From positions 1-19,164 of the forward strand of contig JALGVQ010000023.1 of NCBI GenBank assembly GCA_025774615.1: DNA of 19,164 nucleotides, written 5' to 3'. Position 1 is the first letter of the stretch, and each line of letters begins with the position of its first letter. The translations under genes and the position numbers were made by a program. This document shows positions 6,630 through 16,006 of this stretch, piece after piece. This stretch comes from a bacterium (GTDB lineage: Bacteria > Blakebacterota > Blakebacteria > Blakebacterales > Blakebacteraceae). The notes beneath the pieces were generated by a model, which made no database searches, had not been told where the DNA came from, and saw only the letters and a program-made list of their open reading frames with translations.

Positions 6630-6645
6630 ACTTCAGCGTTGAAGT
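6630..6645. terminator. Weak hairpin between convergent genes
   Basis: ACTTCA and TGAAGT form a 6-pair stem with a 4-base loop directly after the lipoprotein stop codon and before the radical SAM stop on the other strand. There is no T tract on either side, so at best it is a weak bidirectional stop signal. Confidence 0.3.
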
Positions 6646-6664
6646 AGGACTTCGATCAGGTTTC

Positions 6665-7627
6665 TCAGGATTCTTCGGGAGATCCGGAATAGGTCGAATC
6701 AGATCCTCTCCAGAACCTGGCTCCGTATCGTTCCACGACATGGGCCTTGCCGCTGGCAGCGAGTTTGCCGAGCGCTTCTTCCACTTCTCCCGGAAACCAT
6801 TCTTCCAGGGTCCGTTTCAGTTCCTCTTCGCTCATCGGGTGCCTGCTGATGATATCGAGGATCGCGTCCACGACATCCTCATATCCGCCCAGGTCATGTG
6901 TTCCCTCCACCCCGTGGAATACCCGGGTGACATCACCGAGGATGGCCCTGGCTCTCAGGAGTCCCTCCTCTGTCGCGGGTCCGACCCATGACTCCGCCGG
7001 AGGACGGGTAGGAAGGTTCAGGTGCACCTGGTCGGGTCCGATCCGGCCGATGACCTCCGCCAGATCCTTCAACGACTCTTCACCGTCGTTCAGACCCGCC
7101 AGGAGAACTACCTCGATCCAGAGCTGTCCTTCATACTCCCTGCTGAATGAGATCAGACCATCGACCAGCCGCTCGTAGGTGAACTCCGGATGCGGCCGAT
7201 TGATCTTTTTATAGAGTTCTTCGCTGCCGGCATCAAGGCTCGGAAGCACCACATCGGCCGGAAGCAGGGCCTTTCGGACCCCGGGGATATAGAGCAGTGA
7301 GCCGTTCGTGATGACCGCCACCGGAATACCGGTCCGTTCCTTTACTTCCCGGACCATCCAGCCGATCCCGGAGTGCAGGGTCGGTTCACCCGACCCGACG
7401 AAGGTCACCCAGTCGATCTTCGATCTGCCGTGTGTCCGGACCGCCTCTTCGACCTCGGCGACGATCTCTTCCCGGGGGTAATATTCCTCCACCCGGTCGG
7501 TCAACGGAGTGGTCCTCCCCAGCTGGCAGTAGACACAGTTCCAGTTGCAGGTCTTCTGCGGGATGGGGTCGACTCCGAGCGATTGCCCGAGCCGTCGCGA
7601 CAGTACCGGTCCGAATACATAGTTCAT
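6665..7627 (-). CDS. Radical SAM protein of the COG0731 (Fe-S oxidoreductase) type
   Basis: A 320-residue radical SAM enzyme. The N-terminus YVFGPVLSRRLGQSLGVDPI leads into the 4Fe-4S motif CNWNCVYC (Cys27, Cys31, Cys34). GSGEPTLH (about 79-86) is the usual SAM-binding GGEP-type segment, and VAVITNGSLL and LPSLDAGSEELYKKINRP are the expected later strands. The last 60 residues (HPMSEEELKRTLEEWFPGEV...GKAHVVERYGARFW) look like a small winged helix. The family is related to the wyosine-synthesis enzyme TYW1, but bacterial members are mostly uncharacterised, so no substrate is proposed. The ribosome site before the ATG is weak. The gene is divergent from the acyl-CoA dehydrogenase across 150 bases in which no convincing promoter was found. 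Confidence 0.88.
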   Translation of the reverse strand: MNYVFGPVLSRRLGQSLGVDPIPQKTCNWNCVYCQLGRTTPLTDRVEEYYPREEIVAEVEEAVRTHGRSKIDWVTFVGSGEPTLHSGIGWMVREVKERTGIPVAVITNGSLLYIPGVRKALLPADVVLPSLDAGSEELYKKINRPHPEFTYERLVDGLISFSREYEGQLWIEVVLLAGLNDGEESLKDLAEVIGRIGPDQVHLNLPTRPPAESWVGPATEEGLLRARAILGDVTRVFHGVEGTHDLGGYEDVVDAILDIISRHPMSEEELKRTLEEWFPGEVEEALGKLAASGKAHVVERYGARFWRGSDSTYSGSPEES

Positions 7628-7777
7628 GATACCGCAATCAATCGCCGATGTTCATTCAGGACAAGACCAACTGTTGTTTACAGGAGCGGGCCTGACTGAT
7701 TAGGTTGTACCGTCTGAATTAAGAGCGGTGCTCACCGTATTATTGTTGTGACAGCCAGGAAGCCGGAGAAACGAGAG

Positions 7778-8929
7778 ATGAATCACTTTTTCACTGAAGA
7801 ACAGGAGATGGTCCGCGACCTCACCAGGCAGATCGCGGTCGAGGTAGTCAAGCCGGTCAGGGCGGAGCTGGATGAAAAAAGTGAATTCCCTCACGAGGTC
7901 ATGAAAGAACTGGCCACGGCAGATCTGCTGCGCGTTTTCATACCCGAGGAATACGGTGGGATCGGCGGCGGTGTCATGGAGCTGTCGCTCGTCTCTGAGG
8001 AACTCTCTCGTGTATGCGCCGGTGTTGCGACCACCTATTCGGCAAACCTGCTGGCCGCGACCCCCATAAAGCTGTTTGGAACTGAGGAGCAGAAGGAGAA
8101 GTACCTGCGACCCATCGCTGATGGCACGAAGTACGCGGCCTTCGGTCTCACCGAGCAGAACGCGGGCTCCGACGCGGGAGGGATCAGAACGACCGCTGTC
8201 GATGATGGGGACCACTACATCATCAATGGAACCAAGCAGTTCATCTCCAATGGTGAAGTGGCCGAGATCTATTCGATCATCGTGAACACCGATCCGAAAC
8301 GGGGCCCTCGCGGGATGTCGGCGATCATCATTGAGAAGGGAACACCAGGCTTCGAATTCGGCAAGGAAGAGAACAAGATGGGGATCCGCGCCTCGAAGAC
8401 CACCGAACTCATCTTCAACGACTGCCGGGTTCCGAAAGAGAACCTGCTGGGGAAACAGGGTCAGGGCTTCATCGTCGCGATGCGCACCTTTGATCAGACA
8501 CGTCCCGGTGTGGGCGCGCAGGCTGTCGGGATCGCCCAGGGGGCGTTCGATGAATCAGTGGCTTACGCCAAGCAGCGCATCCAGTTCGGTAAACCGATCA
8601 CCTCATTCCAGGGCATCCAGTTCATGATCGCCGACATGGCCATGCAGATCGAAGCCGCGAGGACACTCGTATACGCTTCAGCCAGAGCGATCGATGGTGG
8701 AGACAAGCATTCATCCGGGCACTCGGCGATGGCGAAGTGCTTTGCGTCCGATATGGCAATGAAGGTCACCACCGACGCGGTCCAGATCATGGGTGGTTAC
8801 GGCTACATGAAGGAATACCCTGTAGAAAAATTCATGAGAGACGCCAAGATCACACAGATCTACGAGGGGACGAACCAGATCCAGCGGAACGTCATCGCTC
8901 TGGAGGTAATCAAGAACATCAAGGAGTAA
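7778..8929 (+). CDS. Acyl-CoA dehydrogenase
   Basis: A 383-residue FAD-dependent acyl-CoA dehydrogenase that oxidises an acyl-CoA to the 2,3-enoyl-CoA and passes electrons to electron-transfer flavoprotein. It has the N-terminal helical domain (about 1-115), the signature GLTEQNAGSDAGG (123-135), the middle beta domain, and the C-terminal helical domain with QIMGGYGYMKEYPVEKFMRD and IYEGTNQIQRNVI. In the last motif Glu363 matches the catalytic base of short/medium-chain enzymes. A GTG at 7748 would add 10 residues, but ATG at 7778 with GGAGA 8 bases upstream gives the usual family start. Butyryl-, short-chain- or branched-chain-type cannot be separated from sequence alone. No ETF or other beta-oxidation gene is adjacent. 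Confidence 0.93.
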   Translation: MNHFFTEEQEMVRDLTRQIAVEVVKPVRAELDEKSEFPHEVMKELATADLLRVFIPEEYGGIGGGVMELSLVSEELSRVCAGVATTYSANLLAATPIKLFGTEEQKEKYLRPIADGTKYAAFGLTEQNAGSDAGGIRTTAVDDGDHYIINGTKQFISNGEVAEIYSIIVNTDPKRGPRGMSAIIIEKGTPGFEFGKEENKMGIRASKTTELIFNDCRVPKENLLGKQGQGFIVAMRTFDQTRPGVGAQAVGIAQGAFDESVAYAKQRIQFGKPITSFQGIQFMIADMAMQIEAARTLVYASARAIDGGDKHSSGHSAMAKCFASDMAMKVTTDAVQIMGGYGYMKEYPVEKFMRDAKITQIYEGTNQIQRNVIALEVIKNIKE

Positions 8930-8931
8930 GG

Positions 8932-8951
8932 GTCAGGTCCGTTACCCTGAC
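8932..8951. terminator. Weak hairpin between convergent genes
   Basis: GTCAGG and CCTGAC form a perfect 6-pair stem with an 8-base loop in the 12-base gap between the acyl-CoA dehydrogenase stop and the dehydratase stop, overlapping the latter. There is no T tract. It may act weakly in both directions. Confidence 0.3.
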
Positions 8952-9898
8952 AGCACCTTCGCAAAGAGGGTGGGATCGACGTTCCCTCCGCTCACAACCA
9001 CAGCAGTATCGCCATCAGGACTCTTCACCTTTCCGGTGAGAAGCGCCGCGATTCCCACTGCCCCCCCACCCTCGACGACGATCTTCTCATCCCTGGCCGC
9101 GTACACCATCGCCTCCAGCACTTCTTTCTCCTCAACCAGCAGACGGTGATCTACTACGTCCCGCACCAGACGGAAGGTATAGCTGTTTTCGAGCCCGATA
9201 CCGCCGGAGAGAGCACTCGCGACCGTTTCCTCCTCCGGGAACTCGATGGGACACCCGGCCAGAAGGCTCTCGTGCATGACCCTGGCCCGTTCAGCGGAAA
9301 CACCGATCACCCGGATCGACGGATCGTGCTTCTTGATAGCCAGCGAGATCCCCGCAAGCAGACCGCCTCCTGAGAGGGGCACCACAACCGTTCTGACGGA
9401 TGGAAGCTGTTCGAGGATCTCGAGTGCGATCGTTCCCTGACCGGAGATGACATGAGGATCGTCGAAGGCGTGGACGTAGGTAAGTCCGTGCTCCTTCTCG
9501 ATCTCGAAGGAGCGGATCTCGGCTTCATCGTAGGTTGAACCGTGGAGTACCGTCTCAGCACCATGCTTCCGGATCGCCTCGAGTTTGACCGGGTCGACCC
9601 ATTCGGGGAGGCAGATAGTCGCGGGGATACCGAGCTTTTCAGCTACATACGCTACCGCGCGGCCGTGATTGCCGCTCGAACAGGTGACGACTCCCCGCCC
9701 CTGCTCCTCCTGGGTAAGAGCCAGCATCCGCGCGGAGGCACCCCGTACCTTGAAGGAACCGGTGACCTGCAGATTCTCGAGTTTGAGCCAGACTCCGGTA
9801 CCGGTGATTTCGCTCAATCCTGCAGAGCGAACAAGGGGAGTTGTTGCGACGATGCCTGAGATCGTCTCGCGAGTGATCCGGGAATCAAACTGTTCCAC
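8942..9898 (-). CDS. Threonine/serine dehydratase, PLP-dependent fold type II
   Basis: A 318-residue pyridoxal-phosphate enzyme of the threonine ammonia-lyase/serine dehydratase family, which deaminates threonine to 2-oxobutyrate or serine to pyruvate. The PLP lysine is Lys50 in TGSFKVRGA. SSGNHGR (74-80) binds substrate, SGGGL (176-180) is the phosphate-binding glycine loop, and SGGN (303-306) sits near the pyridine ring. There is no C-terminal ACT domain, which fits the catabolic, not the isoleucine-feedback, form. Relatives with the same layout include serine racemase and EutB-type dehydratases, so the substrate is uncertain. The start is GTG without a strong ribosome site, 9 bases after the stop of the preceding lipoprotein gene, so translation may depend on that gene. 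Confidence 0.9.
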   Translation of the reverse strand: MEQFDSRITRETISGIVATTPLVRSAGLSEITGTGVWLKLENLQVTGSFKVRGASARMLALTQEEQGRGVVTCSSGNHGRAVAYVAEKLGIPATICLPEWVDPVKLEAIRKHGAETVLHGSTYDEAEIRSFEIEKEHGLTYVHAFDDPHVISGQGTIALEILEQLPSVRTVVVPLSGGGLLAGISLAIKKHDPSIRVIGVSAERARVMHESLLAGCPIEFPEEETVASALSGGIGLENSYTFRLVRDVVDHRLLVEEKEVLEAMVYAARDEKIVVEGGGAVGIAALLTGKVKSPDGDTAVVVSGGNVDPTLFAKVLSG

Positions 9899-9907
9899 GA
9901 GAATCGG

Positions 9908-10660
9908 CTACGGCCCGCGGCGGTAGACCTTCACATTGTCGAAGTCCGCTCCCTGCTCGGCGTAGCAAAAAAATCCAACTTTGCCGCTGGCCAGACCACC
10001 ATCGGCAACCTTGTCCTCGAATTCGAAGACGATCGATCCGTTGATCTTGATGGTGAAATCATCCACCACCATGTCGATCTCAATGACGTATTTTTTGTCC
10101 TCATCATAACCGTTATAGGTGGTCGTCTTCTCGTCGATGATCGTCCACTGACCATCCAGCCGCCTGTCGAGCCGGAGCTTCGGGCCACCGGAAGAGGAAT
10201 CTTCAACCATGAGCAACCGATAGAAATTCCCGTCAGGGTCCACATCGGACTCCTTCCAGCGGAAGATCATGCCGATACCGTCATCGTCACGGGGGATGAT
10301 ATCTGCCCGGAAGCTGATGTTGGTCCAGGATGTATCCCCGATAACCGCCATCGTACCCTCATAATTGATGGCGTAGGAGAGGCCGGTCGTGATAGGGGCC
10401 TGGATATTCGATGCCTGCCGCAGTCTCCCCGATCGGACCTTCCAGTCTCCTGGTCCTTCCTGGGTCGCGGCCTGCTGATCGAAGGTCGTCCAGCCGACGG
10501 GAATGCTTCCATCGGGGACATTCGTGAACTGTTCCTCGAACAGCAGGTCGACATCATCGCCATCGGGGTCGGTGGTGCCATTGCCACCGCATCCTCCGGC
10601 CATTACAGTCAGCATCGCCGCGATACCGACCGATGCCAGCACTCTCCATGAACGGGTCAT
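9908..10660 (-). CDS. Lipoprotein with a LamG/concanavalin-like beta-sandwich domain
   Basis: A 250-residue putative lipoprotein. The frame opens farther upstream (to 10750), but that part would overlap the aminotransferase gene. The ATG at 10660 gives a standard signal peptide: MTRSWRVLASVGIAAMLTVM, then lipobox AGGC with Cys24. After a Gly/Asp-rich linker the rest (about 40-250) reads as a jelly-roll: LFEEQFTNVPDGSIPVGW, GDWKVRSGRLRQ, a FRADI strand, GIGMIFRWKE, FYRLLMVED, and the closing GKVGFFCYAEQGADFDNVKV. That order is typical of LamG/DUF1080-like carbohydrate-binding domains. It probably sits on the cell surface or in the periplasm. It lies between an aminotransferase and a dehydratase gene on the same strand, an odd position for a surface protein. 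Ligand unknown. Confidence 0.78.
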   Translation of the reverse strand: MTRSWRVLASVGIAAMLTVMAGGCGGNGTTDPDGDDVDLLFEEQFTNVPDGSIPVGWTTFDQQAATQEGPGDWKVRSGRLRQASNIQAPITTGLSYAINYEGTMAVIGDTSWTNISFRADIIPRDDDGIGMIFRWKESDVDPDGNFYRLLMVEDSSSGGPKLRLDRRLDGQWTIIDEKTTTYNGYDEDKKYVIEIDMVVDDFTIKINGSIVFEFEDKVADGGLASGKVGFFCYAEQGADFDNVKVYRRGP

Positions 10661-10712
10661 CTCAATCACTCTTTTCGCTCCGGATCGATGTCCGGTGTCG
10701 GAAGCCGTCCTG

Positions 10713-11933
10713 TTACTGAGTCGCCCACCAGGCCCGAGCGCGCTCAACATCCGCGGTGGCTTCTTCGATTCGCCTCAGTCCCTCCTTGATGGCCTCGGTT
10801 GAGGCGGCATAGGAGAAACGGATATATTCCTGGTCCTCATCCTCGGCTCTGCGGCCGAAACACTGCCGGCCAAGGACCGCGACCCCCGCTTCGAACAGCA
10901 GGTAGTTCTGCAGTGCCTTCGAGTCGGGCAGTCCCAATTTCGCGCAGACCTCTGTCACATTGGGCCACACATAGAAAGCGCCGGCGGGTGGGAGACAGGT
11001 GATCCCGTCGATGGCATTCAGTCCATCCACGATGATATGACGCCGCTCGGCAAAGGTGTTCTTCATCATGTCGGCGCCGCTCTGATCCCCCTCGAGTGCC
11101 TCTTTACCCGCTATCTGCGTGAAGGCCGCGGTACACGAGTTGCTGTTGGTCATCAGTTTTGCGATCGCATTCGCCAGTTCCTCCGGCATGCAGCCGTAAC
11201 CGAGGCGCCAGCCGGTCATGGCGTATGTCTTCGAGTGTCCATCGAGGATGATCGTGCGGTCTGCCATCCCCGGGAACTGGGTGATGCTCTGGAACTCCCC
11301 GTCCCATACAAGACGGCTGTATATCTCATCAGAGAGGACCATGAAATCATGCTTCTCGGCCAGTTCGGCCACGCGTTCCAGGCTCTCGCGCGGAACAACG
11401 CCACCTGTCGGGTTCTGGGGGCTGTTGATGATGAGCAGTGTTGTTCTGTCGGAGACGAGCGTTTCCAGTTTCTCCACATCGAAACTGAAGGCGTGCTTCT
11501 CTTCAAGGGGCAGCGGGATTGGTGTGGCTCCCACAAATTCGATCATCGATTCATAGATCGGGAAGCCGGGATTCGGATAGACGACCTCGTCTCCGCTTTC
11601 GGCCAGGGCCAGTATGACATAGAACATGATCGGCTTGGCGCCGGGTGTCACCACGATATTTTCCGGGCCGTAACCGGTGCCACGGGTCCCGTTGATGTAT
11701 GTCGCGATCGACTCCCTGAAATCTATCATGCCCGATGAGGGAGTGTAGTGCGTGAACTCGTCATCGATCGCCTTTTTCGCCGCTTCCCTGATGTTTTCGG
11801 GTGTCTCGAAGTCGGGCTCCCCGATCGAGAAGGCGGTAATATCGCGTCCTTCGGCTTTCAGTCTGTTGACGACGGCAAGAACTTCAAACGCGGTTTCAGT
11901 GCCGAGACGTGACATCCGTTCTGCGAATTTCAT
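10713..11933 (-). CDS. Class I/II aminotransferase, aspartate-aminotransferase-like
   Basis: A 406-residue fold-type I PLP aminotransferase. Visible are FSIGEPDFETP (35-45), YTPSSGM near residue 63, NPGFP (121-125), NPTGG (174-178), SDEIYSRLVWDG (201-212) and the PLP-lysine motif DGHSKTYAMTGWRLGY with Lys235 and Arg243. The C-terminal FSYAAS contributes the substrate-carboxylate Arg region (YIRFSY). Length and motifs match AspC/PatA-like enzymes of the I-gamma subgroup. The exact amino donor (aspartate, aromatic, alanine) cannot be told. The ATG follows GAGGTG. A TTGACA-containing promoter candidate lies about 75-100 bases upstream. A 52-base gap separates it from the downstream lipoprotein, so transcription probably runs through to the dehydratase gene. 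Confidence 0.92.
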   Translation of the reverse strand: MKFAERMSRLGTETAFEVLAVVNRLKAEGRDITAFSIGEPDFETPENIREAAKKAIDDEFTHYTPSSGMIDFRESIATYINGTRGTGYGPENIVVTPGAKPIMFYVILALAESGDEVVYPNPGFPIYESMIEFVGATPIPLPLEEKHAFSFDVEKLETLVSDRTTLLIINSPQNPTGGVVPRESLERVAELAEKHDFMVLSDEIYSRLVWDGEFQSITQFPGMADRTIILDGHSKTYAMTGWRLGYGCMPEELANAIAKLMTNSNSCTAAFTQIAGKEALEGDQSGADMMKNTFAERRHIIVDGLNAIDGITCLPPAGAFYVWPNVTEVCAKLGLPDSKALQNYLLFEAGVAVLGRQCFGRRAEDEDQEYIRFSYAASTEAIKEGLRRIEEATADVERARAWWATQ

Positions 11934-12005
11934 TTCTGCACCTCAGAGCTGGCTATGGCACGAGAACGAGTGGGTACCATGGAATCAAGGCAGACCTGTA
12001 TCTGG

Positions 12006-12036
12006 ATAACAAACCGCATCCCGTCCGGGCTGTCAA
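12006..12036 (-). promoter_or_regulatory. Candidate promoter for the aminotransferase cluster
   Basis: A perfect TTGACA (12031-12036, reverse strand) is followed by TTTGTT at 17-base spacing (12008-12013) or TGTTAT at 19 bases (12006-12011). The -10 is poor, matching at three or four of six positions. It lies in the 150-base gap upstream of the aminotransferase gene and would be the natural start of that transcript. Confidence 0.35.
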
Positions 12037-12056
12037 CCGGGTGTCAGACTGGCGCG

Positions 12057-12082
12057 TCAGAGAACCGGCTTCAGCTCTCTGA
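12057..12082. terminator. Possible weak hairpin after the M28 peptidase gene
   Basis: TCAGAGA and TCTCTGA form a 7-pair stem around a 12-base loop immediately beyond the stop of the M28 peptidase gene. It lacks a T tract and the loop is large, so it is only a tentative end for the rlmD-propeller-DUF255-peptidase transcript. Confidence 0.25.
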
Positions 12083-12083
12083 A

Positions 12084-13823
12084 CTACTTGCCTCCACGCC
12101 TCTCCTGCCGTATACGACCGAACTGGTCCCCCGGTTTCCACTCGATCCACGCTTCCGATCTCGCGATCTGCAGTCCTGATATGAGGGAGACCATCATCTC
12201 CTGCAGGACACCGTCATACACCCATGACTCATCATACTCATCGGTGGGCTGGTGATAGGTGGCCGCGGTCCATTCCCGGGAGTGCTCGGCGCCCCATCCG
12301 GCCGGTCTGCCGCGATACGTATCACCGGCTCCCAGGCTCGTTGCGGGGATACCCACCTTCGCGAATGAAAAGTGGTCACTCCTGAAGAAACCACCCACTT
12401 CGGGCCGTGGATCGGGCTTGACGACCATGTCGAGCATCGCGGCCGCCTCACTCACCACATCCCACAGATCTGAACGCTCACCACCGACCAGGACAAGATC
12501 GTCCGTTTCACCCCACATGTTCATCGAATCGAGGTTGAGCACCGCGACGATCTGTGTGTCCGGTACCGGAGGATCGAGTGCCAGCAGTCTGCTTCCCAGA
12601 AGTCCTGATTCCTCGGCTGTGACCAGCGCGAACATGAAGGAGCGCGGACGCATCTGCTCCGGTACGCGGGCAAGCGCCCCGGCAACATTCAACACTGCCG
12701 CGACGCCGGAAGCGTTATCCACCGAACCATTGTAGATCACGTCTCCCTCCCCCTCACCCATACCCAGGTGATCGAGGTGGGCCGAATAACAGACATATTC
12801 CTTCGAGCGTTCCGGGTCACTGCCCTTCAACACCCCGACAACATTGTAACCGGTCATTCGATCGGTCGTGTTCCGGATCGTGGTCGAAGCCCGCACGCCC
12901 AGAGAGACCGGACGGAAATCCCGTTTCCCTGCCGCCTCGAGGAGATCGTCCAGGTCGTGCCCGGCCATCCCGACGATCTCAGAGGCGACGTCGCGGGTCA
13001 CCCATCCCCGCATTTTCAGCGGATTCTCTTTCTTTTCTGAAGCAAGGCTGAACTGGTCACCAGACCAGGAAGTCTGGACAACATTCCATCCATACCCGGC
13101 CATATCGGTTATATGAACAAGCAGAACGCCCTGAGCGCCCATCTCTTCGGCGATCTCGTATTTGTATGTCCAGCGGCCGTAGTACGTCATCGCCCTCCCG
13201 GCGAAGAGGTCGGGCTCTGCCGCTGTTGCCGGCGGATCATTCACGAGTATCATGAGAATCTTTCCCCGAACATCCACCCCTTTGTAATCATCCCAGTCGA
13301 ATTCAGGCGCTGTTGAACCGTATCCCACAAAGACGATCTCACCATCTACATCCACCACCGGAGCATAGACTCCTGAATCGACCACGAACTGCGTGCCGAA
13401 CTGATAGGTCTCATTCCCGGCTCGGGAAGAGATGCCCAGTTTCATGTCGGAGGAGGCCTTCTGTTTCACCAGCGGTACCGGCTGCCGATAACTGCCTCCT
13501 TCAAAGGGCCCTTCGGCACCGATCATCCGCAATCTCGCTTCGATATACTCCACCGCAATCGCCTCACCCCGCCCCGATGGCGCTCTCCCCTCAAGCAGGT
13601 CATGGGAGAGGAACCTGATATCGGCATCCATCGTGGTGATATCGAACAGGCGTGCAAGACGTTCAGGGGACACCTGCATTGTTCCCGGATCTGCCGCCTG
13701 ATCCCTCCGAGCAGGCTGCTGGCGAGCAGGCTGCTGCTGAGCGTGAATAGTGAGTATCGTTCCAGAAACAATCAGGGTCAGCAGTGTGATCGTCGCCGGT
13801 TTGAACATTGTGATTCTCTTCAT
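12084..13823 (-). CDS. Secreted M28-family zinc aminopeptidase with PA insert
   Basis: A 579-residue exported metallopeptidase. An N-terminal signal peptide (about 1-28, [21 protein letters not shown] then QQQ) is followed by a Gln/Arg-rich linker. The peptidase fold starts near residue 60 and is interrupted by a PA-type insert (about 150-285, with [20 protein letters not shown]). The M28 zinc site is complete: HLDHLGMG (His349), DNASG (Asp369), AEESG (catalytic Glu404, ligand Glu405), NLDSMN (Asp432) and YHQPTDEYD (His524). The family removes N-terminal residues from peptides; the PA domain usually shapes substrate access. Its ATG overlaps the stop of the DUF255 gene as ATGA and has GGAAG nearby, indicating translational coupling. 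It probably acts in the periplasm or outside the cell on peptide nutrients. Substrate preference cannot be read from the sequence. Confidence 0.92.
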   Translation of the reverse strand: MKRITMFKPATITLLTLIVSGTILTIHAQQQPARQQPARRDQAADPGTMQVSPERLARLFDITTMDADIRFLSHDLLEGRAPSGRGEAIAVEYIEARLRMIGAEGPFEGGSYRQPVPLVKQKASSDMKLGISSRAGNETYQFGTQFVVDSGVYAPVVDVDGEIVFVGYGSTAPEFDWDDYKGVDVRGKILMILVNDPPATAAEPDLFAGRAMTYYGRWTYKYEIAEEMGAQGVLLVHITDMAGYGWNVVQTSWSGDQFSLASEKKENPLKMRGWVTRDVASEIVGMAGHDLDDLLEAAGKRDFRPVSLGVRASTTIRNTTDRMTGYNVVGVLKGSDPERSKEYVCYSAHLDHLGMGEGEGDVIYNGSVDNASGVAAVLNVAGALARVPEQMRPRSFMFALVTAEESGLLGSRLLALDPPVPDTQIVAVLNLDSMNMWGETDDLVLVGGERSDLWDVVSEAAAMLDMVVKPDPRPEVGGFFRSDHFSFAKVGIPATSLGAGDTYRGRPAGWGAEHSREWTAATYHQPTDEYDESWVYDGVLQEMMVSLISGLQIARSEAWIEWKPGDQFGRIRQERRGGK

Positions 13824-15982
13824 TCTTCCGTCACCTCATATCGAGTCTGGTCTATGAATGCCATCATCTCGTTCACGGATGTTACAGGTCTGTTACATGA
13901 GTAGTCACGACAGACATATGCGGTAGCCTTTTCCTCAATACTGGTCCGGCTACGTGTATGGGCAGCGAGATCGACTATCTCCGGTTCATCCTCATCAACA
14001 GGCCGAAAGAGAGTGACCATGTTCGGTTGGAACTCCCCGGAAAGGGCATCAAACATCTGATGAGTGTCAGCGGCACCAGATCTGCCCGCTATGACGACCT
14101 CGGTTGAAGGTCCGATCAGAAAATCGAGCGCGAGGAGAAGTCGGGTGGATCCCGCCGGCGCGTGTGCCACCTGTCCACCGAACGAATGGAGGATACCTGC
14201 GGCTATCTCCTCCCATTCAGGTCGAGCCGTGATACGGCTCAGGCGCAGCAGCCCAAGTGCCGACACCGAATTACCTGAAGGGATAGCACCGTCGTATATC
14301 TCCTTTTTACGTACAATGAGATCCTCGGCATCGGAGGCAGTGAAGAAGAATCCGCCCGATCCGGGGTCGTGGAATCGCTCAGCCATCTGACCGGCGATCT
14401 CGATCGACCATTTCAGCCACTCTGTGTCGAAGGTCGCCTCATAGAGATCCATGAGTCCCTGCAGATAGAACGCATGATCATCGAGGTGCGCGGGGAGGCC
14501 CGCCTGCCCCCTCCGTGATCGTTTCAGCAGTCTGCCCTGCTCATCCCGTACTTCGTTCCAGATGAACCGCGCGGCCCGCTCCGCCGCCCGGGTATACGCC
14601 TCATCACCCAGAATGCGCCCTCCCCGCGCGAGAGCGGATATCATCAGACCGTTCCAGTCGGTCAGTATCTTGTCATCCTTGAGCGGATGGATCCTTTGCT
14701 CGCGGACCGCAAAGAGACGGGCACGGCAATCCTCCAGCTTCTCTGCCAGAGCCTCCGGAGAGAGACCGGTTTCAGCGGACATGGCTTCACCGGTAAGCCT
14801 CTTATGGGGAATATTCCTGCCGGTGAGTTCGCCGGTCGCTTCGTCCCGGTAGTTCCCTTCCCCTTCCAGCGCGAATGCCCTGCAGAAAAGCGGTGCGTCC
14901 AGTCCCAGGACCGAGGTGACTTCTTCGGCAGTCCAGAGATAGAACTGTCCCTCTTCACCCTCACTGTCGGCGTCTTCGGCCGAGAGAAACCCTCCCTGCC
15001 CGTCGGTGAGGTCGCGCAGGACATACGTGAAGATGTCCCGGGCGATCCCGGCGAATTCATGTCGCCCGGTCGCGAGAAAGGTCTCGAGCGCAGCTTCGGC
15101 GATCAGCGCCTGATCGTAGAGCATCTTTTCAAAATGGGGGACGAGCCAGATCGGGTCGGTCGAGTATCGATGAAATCCATGGCCGATGTGATCGTAGATG
15201 CCGCCGTTACGCATCTTCTCCAGAGTCGACTCGACCATATCGAGAGCGTGTGGCTCATCGAACCGCTTCCAGTATCTCAGGAGGAAGAGAAGGTTGTGGG
15301 GAGTGGGGAATTTCGGCTCCTGGCCGAACCCCCCGGCGACCGGATCAAAATTGTGAGCCAGCGCCTGGAACGCTTCATGAAGTGTTTCCTCGCCCAGTTC
15401 CCGATCGGGTCCTGAATCCGTGTCACCACTCAGCCATTTCGTGATCTCCTCAGCCGAGTGCACGACCTCGTCCCGCTGATCTTTCCATGCTTCCATCAGC
15501 CGCGGAAGCAGATCATTCATACCGGGTCGGCCGAACCCGCTCTCCTTCGGGAAATAGGTGCCTGCGAAGAACGGTTTGCGTTCCGGTGTCATAACGACCG
15601 TCATCGGCCACCCCCCGCTGCCGGTCAAACCCTGCGTCACGGCCATGTAAACATGATCGAGATCGGGACGTTCTTCCCGGTCCACCTTGACCGCCACGAA
15701 ATTGTCGTTGAGGAGCGCGGCTATCTCCTCATCCTCGAACGATTCATGTTCCATCACGTGGCACCAGTGACAGGTAGCGTAACCAATAGAGAGAAAGACC
15801 GGTTTGTCTTCCCTGGCTGCTTTCTTGAACGCCTCTTCTCCCCATGGGTACCACTCCACGGGATTCCGGGCGTGCTGCAGCAGGTAGGGACTCTGTTCGA
15901 AGATGAGACGGTTGAACCCGGGCCCGCCATCGGAGGGGAGTTCAGCGATCTCTTCAGCGGTGAGCGTGAATGCGTCCTTCAT
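13820..15982 (-). CDS. DUF255/thioredoxin-domain protein, YyaL/SPATA20 type
   Basis: A 720-residue protein. The N-terminal DUF255 thioredoxin-like domain (about 22-185) contains the family hallmarks [21 protein letters not shown], a CHWCHVM active-site motif (Cys71, Cys74), DREERPDLD and [12 protein letters not shown]. The rest is an alpha/alpha-barrel, six-hairpin-glycosidase-like region with [48 protein letters not shown] and [13 protein letters not shown]. The family (Bacillus YyaL, human SPATA20) is widespread but lacks a settled function; redox or sugar-epimerase roles have been suggested. No signal peptide is visible, so it is probably cytoplasmic. GAGG lies just before the ATG. It follows the propeller lipoprotein gene by 24 bases and overlaps the M28 peptidase gene by 4. 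Confidence 0.92.
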   Translation of the reverse strand: MKDAFTLTAEEIAELPSDGGPGFNRLIFEQSPYLLQHARNPVEWYPWGEEAFKKAAREDKPVFLSIGYATCHWCHVMEHESFEDEEIAALLNDNFVAVKVDREERPDLDHVYMAVTQGLTGSGGWPMTVVMTPERKPFFAGTYFPKESGFGRPGMNDLLPRLMEAWKDQRDEVVHSAEEITKWLSGDTDSGPDRELGEETLHEAFQALAHNFDPVAGGFGQEPKFPTPHNLLFLLRYWKRFDEPHALDMVESTLEKMRNGGIYDHIGHGFHRYSTDPIWLVPHFEKMLYDQALIAEAALETFLATGRHEFAGIARDIFTYVLRDLTDGQGGFLSAEDADSEGEEGQFYLWTAEEVTSVLGLDAPLFCRAFALEGEGNYRDEATGELTGRNIPHKRLTGEAMSAETGLSPEALAEKLEDCRARLFAVREQRIHPLKDDKILTDWNGLMISALARGGRILGDEAYTRAAERAARFIWNEVRDEQGRLLKRSRRGQAGLPAHLDDHAFYLQGLMDLYEATFDTEWLKWSIEIAGQMAERFHDPGSGGFFFTASDAEDLIVRKKEIYDGAIPSGNSVSALGLLRLSRITARPEWEEIAAGILHSFGGQVAHAPAGSTRLLLALDFLIGPSTEVVIAGRSGAADTHQMFDALSGEFQPNMVTLFRPVDEDEPEIVDLAAHTRSRTSIEEKATAYVCRDYSCNRPVTSVNEMMAFIDQTRYEVTEE

Positions 15983-16006
15983 GACCCTCTTTTCCGGTGT
16001 TTCCGG

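Noticed and set aside
6061-6642. Alternative forward frame of 193 codons over the small lipoprotein
   Set aside because: The frame at 6095 has a ribosome site, signal peptide and lipobox; the alternative has none and an unlikely composition.
7722-7738. Small inverted repeats (GAGC/GCTC, CGGT/ACCG) upstream of the acyl-CoA dehydrogenase
   Set aside because: Arms of four bases are too short to distinguish from chance and no matching second site was seen.
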